Positions 1 to 9,438 of a stretch of 64,000 nt of DNA are shown piece by piece. The stretch's first letter is position 1. Every line of letters starts with the position of its first letter. Origin of the DNA: Serratia marcescens (lineage in GTDB: Bacteria; Pseudomonadota; Gammaproteobacteria; Enterobacterales; Enterobacteriaceae); NCBI GenBank assembly GCA_015548865.1, contig JADMXW010000015.1:90597-154596 (forward strand), given 5' to 3'. The notes under the pieces are model-generated. The model was not told the DNA's origin. It worked only from the letters and a program-made list of their open reading frames with translations, and searched no databases. Position numbers and translations under genes: made by a program.

Positions 1-298
1 GAGCTGACCAGCTTAGCGTTTTGGCCTGAGCGACCAGCGTATTGATATTGTCGATATGAATACTGTTTTGCTTAATATCGTTCAGATCGTAGTTAGCGCC
101 AAACCGTGCACGATAATATTTAGCCTGATTAACCTCGGTATTAATCTGATTACTCAAATTAACTTTTTGAATACTTTCTTGTAACGACTCAATGTAGCTA
201 ATTCCTCGGCCCGCAATCAGTGCGGTTAACAGCAATACCAAAAAGAACCCCAGCCCTAATTTCTTACCGACATTGATATTTTCAAACTTGATAGCCAT
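1..298 (-). CDS. Methyl-accepting chemotaxis protein, N-terminal part (runs off the window)
   Basis: Reading the minus strand from ATG at 298 gives an open frame to the window edge (99 residues). It begins MAIKFENINVGKKLGLGFF, followed by a hydrophobic membrane segment (about residues 15-32) and then a helical, polar stretch containing SYIESLQESIQKVNLSNQIN. A short basic amphipathic start, one membrane helix and a periplasmic helical segment is the classic layout of a chemoreceptor with a four-helix-bundle sensor. The cytoplasmic HAMP and signalling domains would lie before base 1, so the ligand class cannot be told. No clear sigma-28 promoter was found upstream. The general identity is fairly sure. 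Confidence 0.75.
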   Translation of the reverse strand, partial: MAIKFENINVGKKLGLGFFLVLLLTALIAGRGISYIESLQESIQKVNLSNQINTEVNQAKYYRARFGANYDLNDIKQNSIHIDNINTLVAQAKTLSWSA

Positions 299-722
299 TC
301 TGTTTTTCCACTGTGTGTGAAGCCAAACAATGGCGTCTATCCGGGGAGCGCACAAGCTCACGCCGTGCGGTGGGGTGTCAGACACCGGGGTGTCAGGCTG
401 AAGGCACGTCAGGAAAGAAAGACAAGCTCCGTGTCAGCGTGTGGCTATGTACCGTATTGCACCGTACAAACCGTATTCACCTTCCCATGGTAATATTCCG
501 GATGGGATAGACTGCCTACTTCAGACAGCAGGCACTGCCATCTGATGCGGTGTTAATCGCTCGCAATCGGGTACATGGCCGCGTGTGCAGCAAAGAAGGC
601 AGCACAAAACACAGCATGATTTCGACGAGTTAACCCCGGCAGCATAAATGAAAATGTAGCCTTTAAAAAATTTTTTAATTGTTTAAATGTAAGAAAGGTG
701 AAACGAGTCAGCGAGTGATAAG
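299..722. other. Intergenic region between the chemoreceptor and sodA
   Basis: No supportable gene. It should contain the leader and promoter of the chemoreceptor gene. Visible structure: an inverted repeat gacacc/ggtgtc near 379-392 (on the plus strand gacaccggggtgtc) and three copies of accgta between about 449 and 477. Short open frames here have neither a ribosome binding site nor protein-like composition. Confidence 0.5.
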
Positions 723-760
723 TAAAAAAAAACCGAAATAACAAAATCTTATTTCGGTTT
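723..760 (-). terminator. Rho-independent terminator of sodA
   Basis: A perfect 12-bp inverted repeat, aaaccgaaataa / ttatttcggttt (730-741 and 749-760), with a 7-base loop. On the minus strand it is followed by an uninterrupted T8 tract (complement of 723-730). It sits directly behind the sodA stop codon at 788. Confidence 0.9.
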
Positions 761-787
761 TATTCGTTTTCCTGTCGTCAGGACAGA

Positions 788-1411
788 TTATTTAGCGGCA
801 GCAAAACGCGCAGCAGCTTCATCCCAGTTCACCACGTTCCAGAAGGCTTTGATGTAATCCGGGCGACGGTTTTGATATTTCAGGTAGTAAGCGTGTTCCC
901 ACACGTCAAGTGCGACGATCGGGTAACCGGAGGCGCCGGAAATGGCTTCACCCATCAGCGGGCTATCCTGGTTAGCGGTGGAAACCACAGCCAGTTTGCC
1001 GTCTTCTTTCAATACCAGCCACGCCCAGCCTGAGCCGAAACGGGTTGCAGCAGCCTGCTCAAATTTTTCTTTGAATGCATCAACGCTGCCGAAATCGCGT
1101 TCGATAGCCGCTTTCAGATCGCCGCCCAGCGTGGTGCCCAGTTTCAGGCCTTTCCAGAACAGGCTGTGGTTAGCATGGCCGCCTGCGTTGTTGCGCAGTG
1201 CTGCTTTCTTCTCTGCTGGCACTTTATCCAGCTTGGCGATCAGTTCTTCTGCGGAGAGGCTAGCGAATTCCGGCAGACTTTCCAGCGCTGCGTTAGCGTT
1301 ATTGACGTAAGCCTGGTGGTGCTTGGAGTGATGGATTTCCATCGTTTGTTTGTCGAAATGCGGTTCCAGCGCGTCATAAGCGTAAGGCAGGGATGGCAGT
1401 GAATAACTCAT
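788..1411 (-). CDS. sodA: Manganese superoxide dismutase
   Basis: Cytoplasmic enzyme that dismutates superoxide to oxygen and hydrogen peroxide with a Mn cofactor. The 207-residue product is nearly collinear with E. coli SodA. It starts [20 protein letters not shown], with the first metal-ligand His in EIHHSKHH, a second in the [14 protein letters not shown] segment, and the Asp/His pair in the C-terminal [18 protein letters not shown] signature. ATG at 1411 is preferred because a GGAG ribosome binding site precedes it; an in-frame ATG at 1426 adds five residues that E. coli lacks. It is followed by its own strong terminator, so the unit is monocistronic. Confidence 0.97.
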   Translation of the reverse strand: MSYSLPSLPYAYDALEPHFDKQTMEIHHSKHHQAYVNNANAALESLPEFASLSAEELIAKLDKVPAEKKAALRNNAGGHANHSLFWKGLKLGTTLGGDLKAAIERDFGSVDAFKEKFEQAAATRFGSGWAWLVLKEDGKLAVVSTANQDSPLMGEAISGASGYPIVALDVWEHAYYLKYQNRRPDYIKAFWNVVNWDEAAARFAAAK

Positions 1412-1559
1412 ATTTATCATCTCCATAGTTGTACTACTAAATAATCGCGAGCGTGCTTGGTCTGCGTTGTGGCGCGCGCGTGATAGTCAGGTACGGCACG
1501 CCTCAAGCGGTAGTGGTTAACAAACAACCGTTTGTTAGCGTCGCGTAATCATGAGGTTC

Positions 1560-1590
1560 ATTATAGTTAATTAAATGATCTTGAAAACGA
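1560..1590 (-). promoter_or_regulatory. sodA promoter with Fur-like operator overlap
   Basis: On the minus strand a TTTTCA (-35) and TATAAT (-10; 1565-1560) are 16 bases apart. The sequence running into the -35 (about 1597-1575 on the minus strand: AATAATCGTTTTCAAGATC) resembles the Fur box of the E. coli sodA promoter, with the ATTTAATTAACTATAATGAACC core conserved as I remember it. Control by Fur/ArcA/SoxRS is inferred from that similarity. The leader also holds an 8-bp inverted repeat taacaaac/gtttgtta at 1518-1537. Confidence 0.65.
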
Positions 1591-1696
1591 TTATTCGCGC
1601 CGCAATCACACTGAGGTTGCTCGTTTACCCCAGGAAAACAAACGGTTATATCATTGTTGCCTAAGCTAAAAACAGATTAATCTATCCGCACCTACC

Positions 1697-2509
1697 TCAT
1701 GTGCTGTCGTGCAGGCGCTGCGGGTGGGTGTAAATGGTCGCTCGGCCAGGGCGACAAAAGCCCACGAGCGTCAGGTTGCAACGTTCAGCGACATCAATGG
1801 CGAGCGACGTTGCTGCCGAGACGGCAAACACAATCTCGACGCCGCACATGGCGGCTTTCTGCACCATCTCATAGCTGGCACGGCTGGAAACCAACACAGC
1901 ACCCGATTGCCAGGGGCGCGTAGCACGCACGCCCAGAAGTTTATCGAGCGCAACATGGCGACCAACATCTTCGCAGCCGCCCAAAATCGTCCCTTCACTG
2001 GAAAGCCACGCTGCTGCATGAGTAGAGCCGGTCAATTGACCGATGTGCTGTACCTCTGTCAGTTGCTTTAATGCATCCCCTAACTGGTTCAGCGAGAAAG
2101 TTTGTGTGAAAGGCAGCGGTGTGACCGGTTTGCCGATCTCTTCCAGCTGTTCGACACCGCAAACGCCACAGCCGGTGCGGCCGTTCATGGCTCGCCGGCG
2201 CTCTTTTAACCCGGCAAAGCGGCGGCTGGATAGCTCTATCTGGACTTCAATACCGTTACAGACGGGTTGTACGTCCATGCCGTAAATCTCTTGCGGTGAC
2301 GTGATAATACCTTCCGACAGGGAAAAACCTAACGCAAAGGCCTCCAGATCTTTTGGCGTAGCCATCATCACCACATGGGAAATGCCGTTGTACACCAGTG
2401 CAACGGGCACTTCTTCCGCCAGCCAGTCGGTTTTGGCCTGAGACAGGCTGCCTTGGTGGCGTACGCTTCGTTGGCATGCGCCCTCAAGCGCAGGGATCGC
2501 TTCTTCCAC
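1697..2509 (-). CDS. fdhD: Formate dehydrogenase accessory sulfurtransferase FdhD
   Basis: Transfers sulfur from IscS to the molybdenum cofactor of formate dehydrogenases, a step needed for their activity; cytoplasmic. The 270-residue product shows the FdhD cysteine loop [10 protein letters not shown] (Cys114 and Cys117), an N-terminal [11 protein letters not shown] stretch, and the C-terminal [17 protein letters not shown] and [13 protein letters not shown] signatures. The start is GTG at 2509, preceded by a GGGG-type ribosome binding site; no better ATG is available near the conserved N-terminus. It diverges from aldB. The fdo/fdh structural genes are not in the window. Confidence 0.95.
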   Translation of the reverse strand: MEEAIPALEGACQRSVRHQGSLSQAKTDWLAEEVPVALVYNGISHVVMMATPKDLEAFALGFSLSEGIITSPQEIYGMDVQPVCNGIEVQIELSSRRFAGLKERRRAMNGRTGCGVCGVEQLEEIGKPVTPLPFTQTFSLNQLGDALKQLTEVQHIGQLTGSTHAAAWLSSEGTILGGCEDVGRHVALDKLLGVRATRPWQSGAVLVSSRASYEMVQKAAMCGVEIVFAVSAATSLAIDVAERCNLTLVGFCRPGRATIYTHPQRLHDST

Positions 2510-2806
2510 GTGTTATCCCCATAAGATATTCATTCTGGAGTAGAAAGCCATTATTTCACCCCACTGGGTGTGATGCGAGTTTTATCGTGGAAAGCCGTGA
2601 TTTGCCTGTGGCAGAGGGCACAAAAGGAGGTATGAGCACAGCGCAAAGTGTGCGTTTCCTCGAAGAGTCAGTAAACAGCGCGGCAGGCGAGCCGATTTGT
2701 GTATACGCTTGGTAAACTATCCTTGATGTTAGCAACTTTTTGCATATTGGCTCTGTTTTCATGCGGCCTGGCCGCGCAACCGTACGGCGAAGAAAAGGAG
2801 ACCTCA

Positions 2807-4345
2807 ATGGCACATCACACCGCTGAAGACCGGGTCGCGCCCGGCAACTATGCCCATCCCCTCAATCTGAAAAAACGCTATGACAACTTTATTGGCGGCA
2901 CTTGGGTGCCTCCCGTCAGTGGCGACTATTTCGTTAACCTGACGCCTGTCACCGGGCAACCCCTGTGTGAAGTCGCCAGTTCCGGCATGCGTGATGTTGA
3001 TCATGCGCTGGATGCCGCCCATAACGCCAAGGCAGAGTGGGGGGCGATGTCGGTGCAGGAACGCGCTTTGCTGCTGAACCGCATTGCAGATCGTATGGAG
3101 GAAAACCTGGAACTGCTGGCGTATGTCGAAACCTGGGATAACGGGAAACCGATTCGCGAGACGCTAGGGGCTGACGTTCCACTGGCGATCGACCATTTCC
3201 GCTACTTTGCCGCCTGTGCCCGCGCACAGGAAGGGGCTATCAGCGAAATCGACAAGGATACTGTCGCATACCATTTTCACGAACCTCTGGGTGTGGTGGG
3301 GCAGATTATTCCATGGAATTTCCCCCTGTTGATGGCCTGTTGGAAAATGGCTCCGGCGTTGGCGGCAGGCAACTGTATCGTACTTAAACCTGCGAAATTA
3401 ACGCCGCTCTCCGTGCTGATGCTGATGGAACTGATTCAGGATTTATTGCCGCCGGGCGTGATCAACGTGGTGAATGGTTCTGGCAGTGAGATCGGAGAGT
3501 ATTTGGCGACGTCGCCACGCATTGCGAAAGTGGCGTTTACCGGTTCCACCGAAGTGGGGCAGCAAATCATGAGCTACGCGGCACGTAATGTGGTGCCCGT
3601 GACGCTGGAGTTAGGCGGGAAATCCCCCAATATCTTTTTTGCTGATGTGATGGACAAAGAAGACAGCTATTTCGATAAGGTGTTGGAAGGCTTCACGTTG
3701 TTCGCTTTTAACCAAGGGGAAGTCTGTACTTGCCCAAGCCGGGCATTGATTCAGGAGTCCATCTATGACCGTTTTATGGAACGAGCAATCAAACGGGTTG
3801 AAGCTATCCGCATTGGTAACCCACTGGACAGCCAGACGATGATGGGAGCACAGGTATCTGAAGGGCAATTGAAAACCATCCTTGATTACATTGAAGTGGG
3901 TAAGCAGGAAGGCGCACGGATTCTGACCGGCGGGCGACGTAAAGCATTGCCGGATGCATTGACGCAGGGCTACTACCTGGAGCCGACCGTGTTGTTCGGT
4001 AAGAACAGCATGCGCGTGTTTCAGGAGGAAATTTTTGGTCCGGTGCTCGCTGTCACCACGTTCAAAACCATGGATGATGCGCTGGAGATCGCCAACGATA
4101 CCCACTATGGATTGGGCGCAGGGGTGTGGAGCCGTAACAGCAACATAGCCTATCGTATGGGGCGCGGTATTCAGGCGGGGCGCGTATGGACCAACTGCTA
4201 CCATGCTTATCCGGCACATGCGGCTTTTGGCGGCTATAAACAGTCAGGCATTGGCCGTGAGAATCACAAGATGATGCTGGAACATTACCAGCAAACCAAG
4301 TGCTTGTTGGTGAGTTACTCTGACAAACCGCTTGGGTTATTCTGA
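2807..4345 (+). CDS. aldB: Aldehyde dehydrogenase AldB
   Basis: NAD(P)-dependent oxidation of acetaldehyde and related aldehydes to acids. The 512-residue product has the same length as E. coli AldB and near-identical blocks: [44 protein letters not shown] (general-base Glu) and [13 protein letters not shown] (catalytic Cys), ending in [14 protein letters not shown]. The start at 2807 is set by AAGGAG six bases upstream; the frame is open back to 2699 but that part has no homology. A CTATCCT hexamer-like element at 2717-2723 resembles a stationary-phase (RpoS) -10, in keeping with the RpoS control known for E. coli aldB (inference). A strong terminator follows at 4569. Confidence 0.96.
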   Translation: MAHHTAEDRVAPGNYAHPLNLKKRYDNFIGGTWVPPVSGDYFVNLTPVTGQPLCEVASSGMRDVDHALDAAHNAKAEWGAMSVQERALLLNRIADRMEENLELLAYVETWDNGKPIRETLGADVPLAIDHFRYFAACARAQEGAISEIDKDTVAYHFHEPLGVVGQIIPWNFPLLMACWKMAPALAAGNCIVLKPAKLTPLSVLMLMELIQDLLPPGVINVVNGSGSEIGEYLATSPRIAKVAFTGSTEVGQQIMSYAARNVVPVTLELGGKSPNIFFADVMDKEDSYFDKVLEGFTLFAFNQGEVCTCPSRALIQESIYDRFMERAIKRVEAIRIGNPLDSQTMMGAQVSEGQLKTILDYIEVGKQEGARILTGGRRKALPDALTQGYYLEPTVLFGKNSMRVFQEEIFGPVLAVTTFKTMDDALEIANDTHYGLGAGVWSRNSNIAYRMGRGIQAGRVWTNCYHAYPAHAAFGGYKQSGIGRENHKMMLEHYQQTKCLLVSYSDKPLGLF

Positions 4346-4379
4346 CGGTTTGTAGCTATCGCTCAGGTGGTTGCTGACA

Positions 4380-4568
4380 AACCCTTTTCGGCATGTCCGT
4401 GTTTCCCGGCGAATCACGGCGAGGGGCCATTATGGGGTACATCCATGTACCCCACCCTACGGGCCAGCGCACACGCTGTTCAAATTTGCTCCAGGCAAAT
4501 TTGTCGGCGGCTTATGCTGCTACGACCCCATCGACGCACTTCGCCTAATCACGGACTTTGTCATCAGT
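4380..4568. repeat. Intergenic stretch with tandem inverted repeats (repeat-element candidate)
   Basis: Between the aldB stop and its terminator lies 220 bases with no gene but strong symmetry: tggggtaca/tgtacccca (4433-4441 and 4446-4454, loop tcca), then two copies of the palindrome caaatttg (4481-4488 and 4496-4503) separated by ctccagg. The arrangement looks like a dispersed enterobacterial repeat rather than a regulator of either neighbour. A genome-wide search would decide. Confidence 0.4.
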
Positions 4569-4604
4569 CACAACGCCCGTCTAAGACGGGCGTTGTGTTT
4601 TGTT
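4569..4604 (+). terminator. Rho-independent terminator of aldB
   Basis: Perfect 13-bp stem cacaacgcccgtc/gacgggcgttgtg (4569-4581 and 4585-4597), 3-base loop, followed by tttgttct. It separates aldB from the GNAT gene whose ribosome binding site begins at about 4612. Confidence 0.85.
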
Positions 4605-4624
4605 CTATCACGAAGGAACGTTGT

Positions 4625-5077
4625 GTGACGATAATTTCTGTGCGCGAAAACCCGCACTGGGCTGCAGCGGCGACGATTTATTTTCAGGAACAGTGGGCAT
4701 CCGAAGAGACGATGATGTTGTATCAGGATGCAATTGAACAATCATTAGCAGCGGAGAATCCGTTGCCGCAATGGTATTTGCTCATTGAAGACGAGCGGGT
4801 TATTGGTTGTGCTGGACTGATCACCAATGATTTTATCAGCCGTATGGAGCTTTACCCGTGGCTGTGTGCGCTTTATGTGGAGCCAGACTCTCGTTCTCGC
4901 GGTCACGGTCGCCAATTGATTCGTCATGTCGCCGATGAAGCGAAACGGCATGGATTTTCCCACCTTCATCTGTGTACCGATCTGATCGGATTCTATGAAC
5001 AAGCGGAATTTGTGTATGCGGGGGAGGGATATCACCCATGGGGTGAATCATCACGCGTCTACTCATTAGTGTTGTGA
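4625..5077 (+). CDS. GNAT-family N-acetyltransferase
   Basis: A 150-residue acetyl-CoA-dependent acyltransferase of unknown substrate. The fold signature is visible: beta strands WYLLIEDERVIGCAGLI, then LCALYVEPDSRSRGHGRQLI, whose R-S-R-G-H-G is the acetyl-CoA pyrophosphate loop (motif A, R-x-x-G-x-G/A), and a C-terminal LCTDLIGFYEQAEFVYAG strand-loop. GTG at 4625 is chosen because AAGGA lies 8 bases upstream; the frame is open back to 4367, but that part runs through the aldB terminator and is not protein-like. Stand-alone between aldB and wecH. Confidence 0.85.
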   Translation: MTIISVRENPHWAAAATIYFQEQWASEETMMLYQDAIEQSLAAENPLPQWYLLIEDERVIGCAGLITNDFISRMELYPWLCALYVEPDSRSRGHGRQLIRHVADEAKRHGFSHLHLCTDLIGFYEQAEFVYAGEGYHPWGESSRVYSLVL

Positions 5078-5188
5078 TGTGAGTGGATCGCCAGACATCT
5101 GGCATAACGGCATTTCCAGAAACCATGCCATTGAGGCATAACCGGATGAGGACTACCCTTATGTTGTTAAAAACAAAAGGGGAGTCTC

Positions 5189-6181
5189 ATGTCGGACAAG
5201 ATAGGCTGGGTCGATAATCTACGCGCCATCGCCTGCCTGATGGTCGTGTTGATCCATAGCACCACCTATTACATCACGGCGGCAGGCATGCCGGGAGAGC
5301 GCCATTGGGATGTGGCAAACCTGCTAAATTCTGCTTCCCGCGTGGGGGTGCCGTTGTTCTTTATGATTTCGGGCTACCTGTTTTTTGGTGAGCGGCAGGC
5401 GGAAAAAAAGCATATTTTGCGTATTGGTTTCTGTCTGCTGTTTTACAGTGCGGTATCACTGGCGTATATGGCGCTGTTGACACCGATTCATGAAGGCAAT
5501 GCGCTACGACTGTTTTGGCAGAGGCCGGTCTTTTATCATCTTTGGTTTTTTTATGCGATTCTGACGATCTATTTGTTATCACCGTTAATACGAGTTCCCC
5601 CAGTTTCGGGGCGATATCTCACTGTAGTCGTTTTGATTTTGGCCGTTGTCGCTAATCCCCATACGCCGGAGCTTACAATAGGGCATACTCCGCTATTGCC
5701 GATCAATTTGTATATTGTGGGCGACACGTTTTACTACCTGCTGTATGCGGTTGTAGGGCGTGCGCTGGGGGTGTTGACGCCTACGCGTTGGGTGACGCTG
5801 GGTGCGGCACCGTTGTTTGTTGTCTCTGTATTGCTGATCGCGATGGGCACTTCGCAGCAAACTATGGCAAACGACAACTTTACCCAAACCTTCTACCTCT
5901 ACGCCAACCCATTGGTGTTTATTGCAGCGGTATGCCTGATGATCCTGTTCAAGGCATCAGTACTAAGTGCACCTTTGCCCGGATTTTCGTTTATCTCCCG
6001 CCACTCTCTGGCTATTTACGGCTTCCATGCCCTGATCATTCACTTTATTCGTACTCGCGATTTGGCCCTAAAAGATTGGCCGATATTGGATATCTTTTAC
6101 GTTTTCCTCTGTGCGGTTGTGTGCAGCATGTTGCTCTCCCTATTGGTACAGCGTTGTGATATTCGGCGTTGGGTTAGCTAA
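5189..6181 (+). CDS. wecH: O-acetyltransferase WecH-like (acyltransferase 3 family)
   Basis: Integral inner-membrane acyltransferase. The 330-residue product matches the length and motif order of E. coli WecH (YiaH), which O-acetylates enterobacterial common antigen. It opens with GWVDNLRAIACLMVVLIHST (the Asn-Leu-Arg and His of the family active site), has VPLFFMISGYLFFGER and PVFYHLWFFYAI, and several further hydrophobic helices, ending HSLAIYGFHALIIHFIRTRD. A GGGG(A)G ribosome binding site precedes ATG 5189. Its stop overlaps the stop of xylB by three bases in convergent orientation, as in E. coli where yiaH is close to xylB. Confidence 0.9.
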   Translation: MSDKIGWVDNLRAIACLMVVLIHSTTYYITAAGMPGERHWDVANLLNSASRVGVPLFFMISGYLFFGERQAEKKHILRIGFCLLFYSAVSLAYMALLTPIHEGNALRLFWQRPVFYHLWFFYAILTIYLLSPLIRVPPVSGRYLTVVVLILAVVANPHTPELTIGHTPLLPINLYIVGDTFYYLLYAVVGRALGVLTPTRWVTLGAAPLFVVSVLLIAMGTSQQTMANDNFTQTFYLYANPLVFIAAVCLMILFKASVLSAPLPGFSFISRHSLAIYGFHALIIHFIRTRDLALKDWPILDIFYVFLCAVVCSMLLSLLVQRCDIRRWVS

Positions 6182-7647
6182 CTGATCTCGCTCATCAGCG
6201 GGCTCAACTGCTGGTAAAGCATACGAAACGTTTCTCGTTGCTGCGCATAGCGTGCGTGCTGTGCGGCATCGGGCTGGTGAACCTGTTCCAATGGCAGCGG
6301 TGGCAGCAGGTCGGCCAGTGAGACAGTGGGATTCACAGCGCTTTGTGCCAACCGCGCGGCCCCCAATGCGGGCCCGACATCGCCGCCAGTGCGGTATTCC
6401 AACGTCTGCTCGCTGATATCCGCTAGCATTTGACGCCAGTAAGCGCTGCGTGCGCCACCGCCAATCAACGTGATACTGGTGGGGCGTAGACCCGTCATAT
6501 GCAGCGCGTCCATACCATCGGCAAGCGCAAAGCCCACGCCTTCCAGTACGGCGCGCGCCAGTTCTGCCCGTCCATGCTGATGGGTTAATCCCCAAAATGC
6601 GCCTTTTGCCTGCGGGTTATTGTGTGGGGTACGCTCGCCTGAAAGGTAAGGAAGGAACCAGATGGGCGGTACGGTAGCGCTGACGGAGGCCTGTGCCGCT
6701 TCTTCCAGCAGTTGCGGTACACTTTCGGCATGGGTCAGTCGGGCTGCCCAATCCAGACACGATGCCGCACTCAACATAACTGACATCAAATGCCAGGTAC
6801 CCGGCAGGGCATGGCAAAAGCTGTGCACAGCGTGTTGTGGGTTGCTGAGAAAACCATCACTGACGGCAAAATAGACGCCTGATGTTCCCAGAGACAGCAT
6901 GGCTTGCCCTGCTTGCCACAGGCCTACACCGACGGCACCCGCAGCGTTATCCCCACCGCCTGCGACGACCGGGACGCTATTCATGCTCCAGCGCTGCGCC
7001 AATGCGCCGGAAAGGTAACCGGTTACCTGATTTCCCTCAAACAAGTCAGGCATTGCCTGGCGATCGAGTGAACAGGCGGCGAGTAAAGCATCACTCCAGT
7101 CTCGTTTGCCGACGTCTAACCACAGGGTTCCAGCGGCATCTGACATATCGCTGGCAAATTCACCTGTCATACGCCAGCGTAGGTAGTCTTTGGGTAATAA
7201 TACTTTATCAATCTGTTGAAAACATTCGGGTTCGTGTTCCTGAACCCATTTCAGCTTCGGGGCAGTAAAGCCCGGCATCATCAGATTACCTGTAATTTGA
7301 CGGGAGTTCGGCACCTGCTGTTCTAATGTATTGCATTGTGTGGCGCTGCGACCATCGTTCCAGAGTATCGCTGGTCGTAACACTTGATGGTGTTTGTCCA
7401 GCAGGGTCGCACCATGCATTTGCCCTGTGAGGCCGATAGCTTTAACGGCATGTAAGTCATGTTGTGCCGCCAGCGCTTGTACTGTGGCATCGGTTGCTGC
7501 CCACCACGCTTCGGGAGATTGTTCCGACCAGAGCGGATAGGGGCGTGATACCGTTAAAGGTGCGCTGTGCGTGGCAATCACGCTTCCTTCCTCATTCAGC
7601 AGAATGGTCTTTACACCCGATGTGCCGAGATCGATACCCATATACAT
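6178..7647 (-). CDS. xylB: Xylulokinase
   Basis: FGGY-family kinase that phosphorylates D-xylulose to xylulose 5-phosphate. The 489-residue product begins MYMGIDLGTSGVKTILLNEE (phosphate-1 motif), has the substrate motif GLTGQMHGATLLD, the catalytic Asp region VVAGGGDNAAGAVGVG, and the C-terminal adenosine motif LIGGGARSAYWRQMLADIS. It lies downstream of xylA in the same direction with a 113-base gap that carries a hairpin, so expression is probably from the xylA promoter. Confidence 0.97.
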   Translation of the reverse strand: MYMGIDLGTSGVKTILLNEEGSVIATHSAPLTVSRPYPLWSEQSPEAWWAATDATVQALAAQHDLHAVKAIGLTGQMHGATLLDKHHQVLRPAILWNDGRSATQCNTLEQQVPNSRQITGNLMMPGFTAPKLKWVQEHEPECFQQIDKVLLPKDYLRWRMTGEFASDMSDAAGTLWLDVGKRDWSDALLAACSLDRQAMPDLFEGNQVTGYLSGALAQRWSMNSVPVVAGGGDNAAGAVGVGLWQAGQAMLSLGTSGVYFAVSDGFLSNPQHAVHSFCHALPGTWHLMSVMLSAASCLDWAARLTHAESVPQLLEEAAQASVSATVPPIWFLPYLSGERTPHNNPQAKGAFWGLTHQHGRAELARAVLEGVGFALADGMDALHMTGLRPTSITLIGGGARSAYWRQMLADISEQTLEYRTGGDVGPALGAARLAQSAVNPTVSLADLLPPLPLEQVHQPDAAQHARYAQQRETFRMLYQQLSPLMSEIS

Positions 7648-7707
7648 AGTGTGAGATCCTGTCGTTTTTTATCTGTCTGCCGGTACTGCTATTATTCTCA
7701 CCGAGCG

Positions 7708-7741
7708 GTTCCCACGAACAAGCAGCAATATTCGTGGGAAC
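7708..7741 (-). terminator. Intercistronic hairpin between xylA and xylB
   Basis: Perfect 11-bp inverted repeat gttcccacgaa/ttcgtgggaac with a 12-base loop. There is no T tract on the minus strand, so I read it as an mRNA-stabilising or processing hairpin at the xylA 3' end rather than a full terminator. Confidence 0.5.
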
Positions 7742-7760
7742 AAGGCTACTTTTTGGGTTG

Positions 7761-9080
7761 TTACTGGTACAGGTAGTCGTTGATCAAATTCTCCAACATT
7801 TCCTGATGCCCGCTTTGGTGTTTCGGCGCAATCTGTTGTGCTTGGACGTGTTTTGCCAATTGCTCCAAAGAGAGCTTACCTTGCAGGATTTGTTGTCCGA
7901 GTTCGCCGTTCCAACCCGCATAGCGTTTGGCAACCCACTGGTTTAGTTTGTCATCTTCCAGCATCCGGGCTGCGACTTTTAACGACAGGGCCAGCGTATC
8001 CATAGCACCAATATGTGCGTGGAACAGATCGTAACGGTCAGTGCTTTGGCGGCGGACTTTGGCGTCAAAATTCAGCCCACCCGTAGTAAAACCACCTGCT
8101 TTCAGGATTTCATACATGATCAAGGCATTTTCTTCCACGCTGTTTGGGAACTGATCGGTATCCCAGCCCAGCTGTGGATCGCCGCGGTTGGCATCAACAG
8201 AGCCAAAAATCCCCAGAGCGATGGCAGTAGCGATTTCATGGTGGAATGTGTGCCCTGCCAGAGTGGCGTGGTTTGCTTCAATATTAACCTTGATCTCTTT
8301 CTCTAAACCGAACTGTTTCAGGAAACCGTAAACGGTTGCTACGTCGTAATCGTACTGATGCTTGGTAGGTTCTTGTGGTTTGGGTTCGATAAGCAGCGTG
8401 CCCTGAAAACCGATTTTATGCTTATGTTCGACCACCATTTGCATAAAGCGGCCGATCTGTTCCCGTTCCTGACGCAAATCGGTATTGAGCAACGTTTCAT
8501 ATCCTTCGCGTCCCCCCCACAGCACGTAGTTTTCTCCCCCGAGTTGGAGAGTGGCGTTCATGGCAGAAAAGACCTGCGTGGCTGCCCAGGCAAAAATTTC
8601 CGGATCTGGGTTGGTGGCGGCACCAGCGGCATAGCGTGGATGCGTAAAACAGTTGGCTGTACCCCAAAGCAATTTTACCCCGGTTTGCTGTTGTTTCTCA
8701 GAAAATATCTCGACAATTGTTTGAAAATTATAAAGATAGTCATTCAGTGAGTTACCTTCTGGCGCAATATCCACATCGTGGAAACAGTAGTAAGGCACGT
8801 TCAATTTGTGGAAAAACTCAAACGCAATATCTGCCTTTTGCTTCGCCAGCGATAAGGGGTCCCCTGCTGCCTGCCAGGGGCGCTCGAAGGAACCGACACC
8901 AAACATGTCGGCACCGTTCCAGCAGAATGTGTGCCAATAAGCGACGGCGAAACGCAGATGCTCTGCCATACGTTTCCCCAAAATTTCCTGATCGGGGTTG
9001 TAATGGCGAAAAGCGAAGGGATTGGTGGTGCCACGGCCTTCATAACGAACACGTTCAATCTGTTCAAAATAGGTTGGCAT
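7761..9080 (-). CDS. xylA: Xylose isomerase
   Basis: Converts D-xylose to D-xylulose using divalent metals; cytoplasmic tetramer. The 439-residue product shows [14 protein letters not shown], the active-site His in [12 protein letters not shown], the metal-binding Glu in [16 protein letters not shown] (with the second Lys/Glu motif), and [12 protein letters not shown] followed by [23 protein letters not shown] at 9080 follows GAGGAG at the right distance and aligns with the E. coli start; the frame is open a further 14 codons upstream. It diverges from xylF. Confidence 0.98.
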   Translation of the reverse strand: MPTYFEQIERVRYEGRGTTNPFAFRHYNPDQEILGKRMAEHLRFAVAYWHTFCWNGADMFGVGSFERPWQAAGDPLSLAKQKADIAFEFFHKLNVPYYCFHDVDIAPEGNSLNDYLYNFQTIVEIFSEKQQQTGVKLLWGTANCFTHPRYAAGAATNPDPEIFAWAATQVFSAMNATLQLGGENYVLWGGREGYETLLNTDLRQEREQIGRFMQMVVEHKHKIGFQGTLLIEPKPQEPTKHQYDYDVATVYGFLKQFGLEKEIKVNIEANHATLAGHTFHHEIATAIALGIFGSVDANRGDPQLGWDTDQFPNSVEENALIMYEILKAGGFTTGGLNFDAKVRRQSTDRYDLFHAHIGAMDTLALSLKVAARMLEDDKLNQWVAKRYAGWNGELGQQILQGKLSLEQLAKHVQAQQIAPKHQSGHQEMLENLINDYLYQ

Positions 9081-9438
9081 GGAGAACTCCTCAAGAAAAT
9101 CACTCAGCGGATAAGCGGTCATTTTTATTCATCTTCGGAGTGGATCGCCGTTTGCTCAATTATGTTATTTCACACTTAAGTTAAGATAATTATTAAATGT
9201 GCAGCAGATCGCAAAAAGAAGATGAAAAACCATTCTGAATGCGCATTCATAAATAATGAGGAAGGGTTGAGGTCGATAACAATAAAATATGACCGGCATC
9301 ATAAAATTACGATTAAACCAAAAAACGTAATTGCTTGGTGAAAATCTGTAATTGAAGCTGCGCCAGTTACCAGCAACACTTTTTCTGCTTGGTAGCGTTT
9401 CTTTCCTGCACGTTAAACGTTAAAAAAGAAAGGTACTC
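9081..9438. promoter_or_regulatory. xylA-xylF divergent control region
   Basis: No gene in this 358-base stretch. It must hold both xylose promoters and the XylR sites. Visible candidates: the CRP-like site at 9195-9216, a 19-base-spaced repeat of ataaaat (9282 and 9301), and an inverted pair aattacg/cgtaatt between about 9305 and 9332. AraC-type regulators such as XylR bind direct repeats, so the spaced ataaaat pair is a reasonable but unproven XylR half-site candidate. Confidence 0.55.
9195..9216. promoter_or_regulatory. Candidate CRP-cAMP site for the xylose operons
   Basis: TGTGC-AGCAGA-TCGCA core (9198-9213) matches 8 of 10 positions of the TGTGA-N6-TCACA consensus. It lies between the divergent xylA and xylF genes, where CRP activation is known in E. 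coli. Confidence 0.6.

Noticed and set aside
553..744. 63-residue minus-strand open frame behind sodA
   Set aside because: It runs through the sodA terminator hairpin, has no ribosome binding site and no protein-like composition.
3611..4219. 202-residue minus-strand open frame inside aldB
   Set aside because: Shadow of the aldB codon pattern; no start signal and no recognisable motif.
4367..4624. Upstream extension of the GNAT frame
   Set aside because: It crosses the aldB terminator and the repeat-like spacer; the GTG at 4625 has the ribosome binding site and matches the fold start.
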